Source of the DNA: Zygnema cylindricum
Lineage: Eukaryota > Streptophyta > Zygnematophyceae > Zygnematales > Zygnemataceae
Assembly: GCA_037447655.1 (NCBI GenBank)
Contig: JBBHKE010001322.1
Location: 138,022-189,288, forward strand
Length of the DNA: 51,267 nt
Reading direction: 5' to 3'
The notes under the pieces are model-generated. The model was not told the DNA's origin. It ran no database searches and saw only the letters and a program-made list of their open reading frames with translations. This document shows positions 46,301-51,267 of this stretch, in pieces. The translations under genes and the position numbers were made by a program. Position 1 is the first letter of the stretch; each line of letters begins with the position of its first letter.

Positions 46301-49300
46301 CTTAATATATGACATACCCCATCTTTTTCTTTCTATTTTTTGTGAAGTAACCAAATATGATTCTACTGCCAACACAATCAATCTTGCCAACTTAAGGCAC
46401 ACTAACATGTTGTACTGATGTCTTTCTGGTTGTATTTTGTGGTAAGAGCTTGTTGAGCTTATTATGAAGCCTTTAAAAAAGAAGACTTCAACAATGTAAA
46501 TGAGATTTACGTAATAAAACTTCTGCTTCTGAAAACTTCTCCAGCTTTTCAGAAGTGGACTTCTCAGAAAGGTTATATGGTTTTGATGGGAACAGATAAA
46601 TGTACCCACCAACTTGCAAGGCAGTCCAGAATTGCTGCGGGCGTTGATGTCGCAGTTATTACAAAGTACGGTGCAATCTCAGAAAACAATAGATTCATCG
46701 GTAAGTTCTGTTATCTAATGTGTGAGACTGTCCTCGTGTGTTGTGGTCCTTGTTGAGCTTCACAAAGAGCTGTACATTTTTGCGATTATTTTCTGTGGTT
46801 TCTAAACTATCGTCTTAGCCTTACTCGTTGGGGGCACGCCAGGAGCTATTTTTGTGGGTGACAGGATGCACTGTCATTGGCCTCCATCCTTCCTTTCTAC
46901 AGACGATTTGAATTTTAAATATCAGCTATTTTGCAGTTGATTTATGAGTATTTATGGGATGCTCTTGTGGCGCTTTCGAATTTGTACTTTGTTTTTTTAG
47001 TTTTTGTTCAAGAAAACCATTACAGAGTGGGGAGTGTTTGGTTAGTTGTCTGAACTGTGTGTAAATTAAAGCAAATAAACAGAACATTACAAGCAAGCAT
47101 TAAAATTTGTGCAGTTTAACTAACTTGCAGACTGACCAGGGGCATGAAGTTCTGGGAACACAGTACTTCTATAGCTATATAGGTGTTCTGTTTGTTTTAC
47201 TCTGATCTGCTGTTTTATGGTCTGTGATGGTTTTGGTCTTGGGCAGATGCTGGGACCACGAATAATCAAATACAGCTCCGTTTTACAGAAGACAGCTACT
47301 GGAAAAAGCAGCCGGTCAAATCAGCTGCAATGTGAGCTACAGTCTCTGGTTTTTTAAGCTCATGATGTATGTGGGAATGACACGGTCTACCATCATTAGT
47401 ATGATGGCGACATTTAGATGACTAGCTTTGACTTTCTCACAATATGTATTGCAGTCGTTTTTCACCCACGGTTTTAGAGTATTCTAAATTAGTTGGGGCA
47501 CACTTAATATTTATGTGTAAAATATTTGTCTTAATTGGTAAACGAACCTGGACAACTCTAACGACACTTACTAGCTTTTTTCTGAATGCTAATTTTTTAA
47601 ACGGTTTAAAATCAGCCGCGCCATTGGGAACTTAACTAGAATTTACAGCGCATATATTTACCCCACGTTATAAATTGTTACTTTAGCAGCGAAATTGTTT
47701 TCCTTAAAAAAATAATAAAATAAATAAATAAATTGTTAATTGTTACTCTAACAGCGATTCACGGTGTACTTTTCTGAAATGAAGTGTAGTACAGTACTGA
47801 AACTCACTGTACTGCACTGTGAATCATTGTCAGCGTTTATAATACTACCCGTGTGGGTTTTTTTTTGCCCCAAAACTGTTTTATTCGTTCATAACAATAT
47901 TTAGTAAACGGTTAACAATTGTCCACATTGCTTGTACCTAAAATAGAATTTTAACATTAAAATGAACCCCATGTACTTTACACTATTAGTGATTCACGTC
48001 GACTGTACTTTAACATTATGTGCCCCAATTGTACTACAGTATAGTAGTTAAACTACTGAATGTGTAGTACTACGTAACTGCGTTTCCTCCAAAACGGTCA
48101 CTGTTAACTGACCGTAGAACTACGAAGTCTAAACTACACTGTGGATCATAATGTGTCAAGGGTTAATAGTGTGGATGGTAAAATACTAGTCCATCCGAAA
48201 TTGTAAAGTTTTGTGAAACAGATACATGAAAAATTAGTGTGGTTCAGACGACTTAAGCTGTAAGATCTGCAGAAATTGCCAGGCAATCAGATGTTCACAA
48301 GGGACTATAAACTTAGCTGTTAAAGCCCTAAACTCTTAAAATATCCATGACACGAGCCTCTCACAAGTTTAGTGATTGTTGGAGTGTGATTAAAAAAGTG
48401 GATTTCCGTAAATGGTGAATGACAGCTGATACACAACCCTACCAAAAAGTATTTTCTGGATGTCGTCAATTGTTACTTATCTGACCATTGTATTTTATTT
48501 TATTTTTATGGCAATGTATCACAAAAAACGTTGACAATTCAATATGTTGTACCTTTTTGCTTTTCACGATATTGAGTTAGTCACCAATGCGATATGAACC
48601 TCTAATTTTTGAAAGCAATTATAAATATGGTCGATGGGGTAGAATGACAAAAGTTAATGGTTAAGCATGTACTTTTTCGTTTTTCATTTTCCAACAGAAA
48701 TCTGGGCCTGTTTCATTACAGTCTTGTTAACATCGTTAACAAGCAATATTAAAAAAAGAAATGCTTTTGGAAAGAACAAAATAACTGTAGGCATGAGCTC
48801 CTATATTCCAAAATCTCTATCTAAATGGATGTGGTTTTGAGTATGTGAATGCTCATTGAAACATGAACAAGAGTTGGAAATGTAGGTTGTTTTGAAGGAT
48901 TTGTATGTTTTTCTTATGTTCTTTTGGCAGACTTATTTGCTGTGCAACACTTTTTTGATAAATTTTTAAAAGGTGGAAATCACTCCGGAGTTCTCGAGAC
49001 TATTTTCTCGGAGCTTTACAAATCTGAGGTGGGTGAAACGACTTGCCTTAGTATCCAATGGGGGTATTTTATCGAGCTGGTAGTCGCTTGTTGTTCACCT
49101 AGCAATTTGAGTTGTCTCTTTTTTACAAAGCTATGTAAAAAGTCAATTGGCAGTTTCATTTCAGTATGTTTTTTCTTTTGATGTCAAGTGTGTTGCGTGT
49201 ATTGTTCCAACCCATCCACTGTTATTATTTATAGACAGTTGTGAATGACAAACCGTAAATTTAGTGTGGATGTTCTTGTGTCTTATCGTCATGAATAGGG

Positions 49301-50481
49301 GCTCGATCTTTCTTTAGCAGAGAGTTGGGTTTGATTGCTCGCTTCATCTCCTGTTCATTTAGTGTTTTGTCATCTTCTGAAATTTTTAAAAAACTATTTT
49401 AAAGCATTTCCCTCAAACTTGAAGGAAAGGATTTTAGGAGGCTGGGCTAGTGCTCTAGCATTTTGATGACCAATTGAGAAACTTGTTCAGAAGCTACACA
49501 TTCTGGTGACTGGAATTCTTTGGGTTAATCTGCATAATGATAGCTATTGTGAAGAAAGGGCCTCCACTTTTGATCCATCAGCTCTTTAGGGGGAATGATT
49601 TCAGACTAATTTTTGAGATTGTCTTTTAAGTTATGTTCTGTTGGTCTCATTGGGAGAAAGTTTTTGAGGGATGGGTGACTCTATTAGACTGTGGAGGATC
49701 TTGCCTTCTTTTCGTGGAAAGACGACAACAAGGAGAACTCAGGCAAGACGGAGGTAAGTAGCCTTTGGTGGTTGTACATGTTTGTACAATCAAGGAAATT
49801 TTGTAATTCTGTAAGGAAGATATCAAGGAAATTAAAGAAGGTTGTCTCAAGGAGGTTATTATGATGGTCGAAAGGGCAGCCTCCCCATATTTGTCAACGC
49901 TCGTGCGATGTGGTATGTGTACTGTTAGTTTTGACCCAGTTCTCATATCCGAGTACTTTAGTACTAGGGGAAGACTACAGACGCACCTTCAAGTCTTTGC
50001 TGCTATGTCACGATAAAAGCAGAACTTCACCCCCCATTTATTTTTTTATTCTTCTGTTGATGCTGATTTGTTAATAATACTGGTTTATGGTAATGATCAA
50101 TGGTCAATGGTTAGTGGCCAATGGTCGATGTTCAGTGGTCTATGGTTAATGGTCAATGGTTAATGATGGCTAATGTTGGTTAAACGATGTTAACGGTCAA
50201 CAGTCAATGGTCACTGGTCAATGGTTAACTGTTAATGGTTAATGGTCAATGGTTAATATGGCCATTGAAGGTTGACGAAGGTTTATGGTCGCTGGTTAAT
50301 GGTCAATTGTCAAATTGTTAATGGTCAATGGTCAATGATCGCTGATGATGGTCAATGGTTAATGGTTAATGTTAACGGTTGTTCTGGTTAACGGTTCCTG
50401 TTCCAGGCCTGGTTAAATGTGCGACACTGGTTCGACTGGCTGGAGGGTGATATCCGTGATAGAGAAGGAGAGGAGGACTGA
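29476..50481 (+). CDS. EIF4G: Eukaryotic translation initiation factor 4G with W2 domain (18 exons)
   Basis: Exons: 29476-29642, 30456-30580, 32740-32973, 33310-33410, 33947-34003, 34233-34322, 35178-36615, 36808-40352, 40644-41066, 41406-42391, 42916-43116, 43296-43659, 43926-44003, 46596-46700, 47247-47331, 48931-49028, 49688-49753 and 50407-50481. All introns are GT..AG and phase-consistent; the product is about 2745 residues. The start MSQLGKQDRTD resembles plant eIF4G starts. The protein scaffolds the cap-binding complex: it binds eIF4E through YTRDFLF, eIF4A and eIF3 through MIF4G and MA3, and recruits mRNA to the 40S subunit. Plant hallmarks are QFGSFSP, IPPRTSSAPP, DNWEDTADIQTPK and the DRW-containing Arg/Gly region. 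It is far longer than usual plant eIF4G (roughly 1700-1800 residues), through an expanded N-terminus and a C-terminal W2 domain. Confidence 0.93.
31676..31866. mobile_element. TA-family short element remnant in eIF4G intron 2
   Basis: The left end CTGTGAATCGGTATTAGCGC and the right end AACGCTAATGGCAATTCACG face each other about 190 bp apart, the size of the short derivative. The interior is diverged and the terminal TA duplications are not recognisable. Confidence 0.6.
35178..36615 (+). other. EIF4G: eIF4G exon 7: Gln/Gly/His/Pro-rich low-complexity region
   Basis: About 480 residues are rich in Q, G, P, H, S and N, with runs such as LQQQQQQ and GGQHGGQHGGQQ, a composition like prion-like condensate-forming segments. 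One conserved island, VSKAIKIFDPVSKEEVKLE (about 35910-35965), corresponds to the plant and animal eIF4G motif with basic-IxIxDP. The donor used here is GCAG|GTGGGC at 36615/36616, giving phase 1. The frame stays open for another 160 bases past it. Confidence 0.8.
36616..36807 (+). repeat. Intron 7 with a CTATTG/CTATTC hexamer microsatellite
   Basis: Between 36693 and 36768 about twelve CTATTG, CTATTC or related hexamers occur. Read through, they would encode a Leu-rich hydrophobic run ending at a stop (36777-36779). The flanking splice sites restore the eIF4G frame. An alternative acceptor at 36870 (CCAACAG) is in the same phase and would skip 21 codons (PRSFPLHSQISGSKLGFP). Confidence 0.7.
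36808..40352 (+). other. EIF4G: eIF4G exon 8: acidic expansion, eIF4E-binding site and Arg/Gly region
   Basis: The 3.5-kb exon has three parts. First comes a Ser/Gly/Pro/Gln-rich segment to about 37560. Next is an unusually long Glu/Val/Ser-rich acidic segment to about 39400, largely repeats of E-V-E and S-V type without fixed period. Last is the conserved part: a Lys stretch (SKKKKKKDMLAK), DNWEDTADIQTPK, YTRDFLF, IDRSRSQRETG, EEDRWAKG, a Gly/Pro/Arg-rich RNA-binding-like segment, and the start of MIF4G (VGKVSDEEEKKQRLVKSVLN). Confidence 0.88.
39732..39752 (+). other. EIF4G: eIF4E-binding motif YxxxxLF
   Basis: YTRDFLF (residue about 1713) fits the canonical Y-x4-L-hydrophobic motif with the plant-type YxRDFLL surround. 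It is preceded by a basic KKRT. The downstream QHQCGEL matches the conserved continuation in plant eIF4G. Confidence 0.93.
40300..41690 (+). other. EIF4G: MIF4G (HEAT-1) domain, eIF4A/RNA binding
   Basis: It runs through exons 8-10: LNKLTPQNFDKLFEQ | VKEANIDSPDSLTRVISQIF, then FDKALLEPTFCEMYAQFC, ITFKRVLLNNCQEEFEK, an acidic loop, RRRMLGNIRFIGELYKKGML, CIKRLLGDME | NPDEEDVEALCKLMATIGK and IRFGLRDVLDLRKNQW. This is the complete HEAT-repeat domain that clamps eIF4A. Introns 40353-40643 and 41067-41405 are both phase 0. Confidence 0.95.
42325..43659 (+). other. EIF4G: MA3 (HEAT-2) domain
   Basis: It begins near ISEEELDRKTANIILEYI at the end of exon 10. It continues SLKDLNEVISCLKELQGP and PAIVGDLLVALSIREPP in exon 11, then FALVLEQLEDLTVDAPKAPE, AGGYLGRLVGAGIL and SGLKVEDFLEDKML in exon 12. 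The acceptor at 43295 (TTCGACAG) has a poor pyrimidine tract, but it is the one that keeps phase and the conserved Gly-Phe junction. MA3 binds eIF4A a second time. Confidence 0.88.
43769..43832. repeat. 32-bp tandem duplication in eIF4G intron 12
   Basis: The unit TTTTCATAAATGGGGGTGAG plus CTAAGACTTCAG (43769-43800) is repeated at 43801-43832 with four or five changes. Confidence 0.9.
44004..46595. other. eIF4G intron 13 (2.6 kb), no further gene seen
   Basis: AT-rich. A potential extra exon near 44519-44588 (VSVLPLGAFTELGNRLRF) has an acceptor (TTTTGTCTAG) but no strong donor, and it would interrupt the W2 alignment, so it is not used. Small frames at 45305-45619 and 45732-46088 have no recognisable product. 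Confidence 0.5.
47332..48930. other. eIF4G intron 15 with TIR-element ends
   Basis: It contains TAAATAAATAAA microsatellite sequence (47730) and two facing TA-family termini: ACTCTAACAGCGATTCACGG ending near 47769, and the inverse, CTGTGAATCATTGTCAGCG, near 47816-47834. A weaker one, TTAGTGATTCACGTCGACTG, lies near 47986-48005. No coding sequence is seen. Confidence 0.55.
50085..50400. repeat. Degenerate minisatellite, 7-bp unit ATGGTTA/ATGGTCA
   Basis: About 315 bases built mainly of TGGTTAA and TGGTCAA heptamers with scattered single-base changes and short indels. It occupies the 3' half of eIF4G intron 17 and reaches to within a few bases of the acceptor of the last coding exon (50404-50406). 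Confidence 0.9.
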
Positions 50482-51267
50482 GCGCTGAATGCATTTTTGA
50501 AGCCTCCATTGCTTGTGGAGAAAGTGTAGGAAAATCCGCATCAACACTTCTATCCAAGAGGGGACAATAGGGGTCCATGACATGTACAGAAGTGCCGCAT
50601 GGAACACGGGTAGTGGTAGTGCACAACATTCATTGTACTTGGACGCGTACGATTCTTTCTGTCAAATCATTGAAAAGTTTCACTTCATAAATGTCAAGTC
50701 TACATCTGTCACCATCGATTCGTTCTTGTTTGTATTGGATGGATATGCTTTGTGTGAGTTCCAGCCATACCTTTTTTATTCATTTTTTGCACATCGTTAC
50801 TGTTTTCTATGTATATGTGTTATGACCCAGTTTCCTCAAATCTGCAAAAAAAAATGGACACTATATCTGGTAAATACGTCTATAATGTAGTTTCTTTGAA
50901 TATGATGCATGTACCATACGAGGTTACCACTCACATCGTTTCCAATTGTTTCTGCACATTTGAACTGCAATCATAGAACGACCTTCTATGGTGGCGTTAA
51001 AATTCAGTCCAAATTCTTTTTTATTGTTGTCCATGTCCATACCCTTTTTTTTGTCCAAAACTTCTAATTCTGTCCAGAACTTTTTCGCACTTGGAATGAC
51101 ATTGTCAGGCGAAAAACTCCATGTGTACACAGATCATGGCTATTAATGATAAGGGTGTAATAGTGTTGATGTGAAATTATAATATGTAATACTAGTTAGT
51201 TAAAATAGGTGTGACTCCCTGTGGTCCACTCCTTAACATAATGTTGCTAAGCAACAGCAATTTAAGG
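50482..51267. other. 3' flank of eIF4G, no gene recognised
   Basis: The presumed 3' UTR and downstream sequence. The frame 50513-50890 (125 residues) starts soon after the stop but is Phe/Tyr/Cys-rich towards its end and matches nothing I recognise. The minus-strand frame 50924-51130 is equally unsupported. Confidence 0.45.

Larger units (their letters stand above)
43926..50481 (+). other. EIF4G: W2 (HEAT-3) domain in six small exons
   Basis: Exons 13-18 (78, 105, 85, 98, 66 and 75 bp) encode about 168 residues and end at TGA 50479-50481. Segments in order: SVEKYLAISFGTEV, VTEWLE, SPELLRALMSQLLQS, IIKYSSVLQK, YLFAVQHFFDKF, VLETIFSELYKSE, TVEDLAFFSWKDDN, GKTE and AWLNVRHWFDWLE, followed by an acidic end. 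They line up one to one with the W2 helices of metazoan eIF4G: the WI(E) helix, the LxRALM helix, the ALYALQ helix, the FFDALYDEDVV-EDAFYSWE block and the FFKWL acidic C-terminus. W2 is the Mnk-kinase-binding module in animals. Confidence 0.85.

Noticed and set aside
50085-50400. Regularly spaced repeats considered as a CRISPR-like array
   Set aside because: Units are 7 bp and contiguous without unique spacers, in a eukaryotic intron; a minisatellite explains them.

Overview
The window is a stretch of nuclear DNA from a plant-lineage eukaryote. Two large intron-rich genes lie on the + strand, both with spliceosomal GT..AG introns and compatible phases. Each belongs to a family in its plant-specific form: an extended-PHD/AAA+ ATPase, and eIF4G carrying plant-type N-terminal and eIF4E-binding motifs. 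Long introns, an AT-rich repeat-dense flank and unusual proteins (2254 and 2745 aa as modelled) would fit a streptophyte alga or an early-diverging land plant better than a compact angiosperm. The species cannot be read from the sequence.

Layout. 1-3360: remains of LTR-retrotransposon-like DNA on the - strand, with a Copia-type primer binding site, a broken gag-like frame and a second related copy. 3360-15090: a graveyard of short terminal-inverted-repeat elements with no convincing gene. One family (TA-flanked, about 565 bp, TIR starting CAGTACACCG) is present in several copies with a 205-214 bp deletion derivative. hAT-like elements with 8-bp target duplications sit beside or inside these copies. 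15089-26235: seven exons of the PHD/AAA+ gene. 26236-29311: intergenic DNA with more of the same elements, including a nested pair. 29476-50481: eighteen exons of eIF4G. 50482-51267: 3' flank without a recognisable gene.

The two genes look functionally independent: one is probably a nuclear chromatin-type AAA+ protein, the other the scaffold of the cytoplasmic cap-binding complex. They share orientation and are about 3.2 kb apart.

The most notable biological observation is that the eIF4G gene, plant-like at its N-terminus and eIF4E-binding site, encodes a complete C-terminal W2 (third HEAT) domain in six small exons. That domain is characteristic of animal eIF4G and is usually described as absent from plant eIF4G. 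The other notable system is the nested family of non-autonomous transposons, whose boundaries and insertion order can be read directly from target-site duplications.
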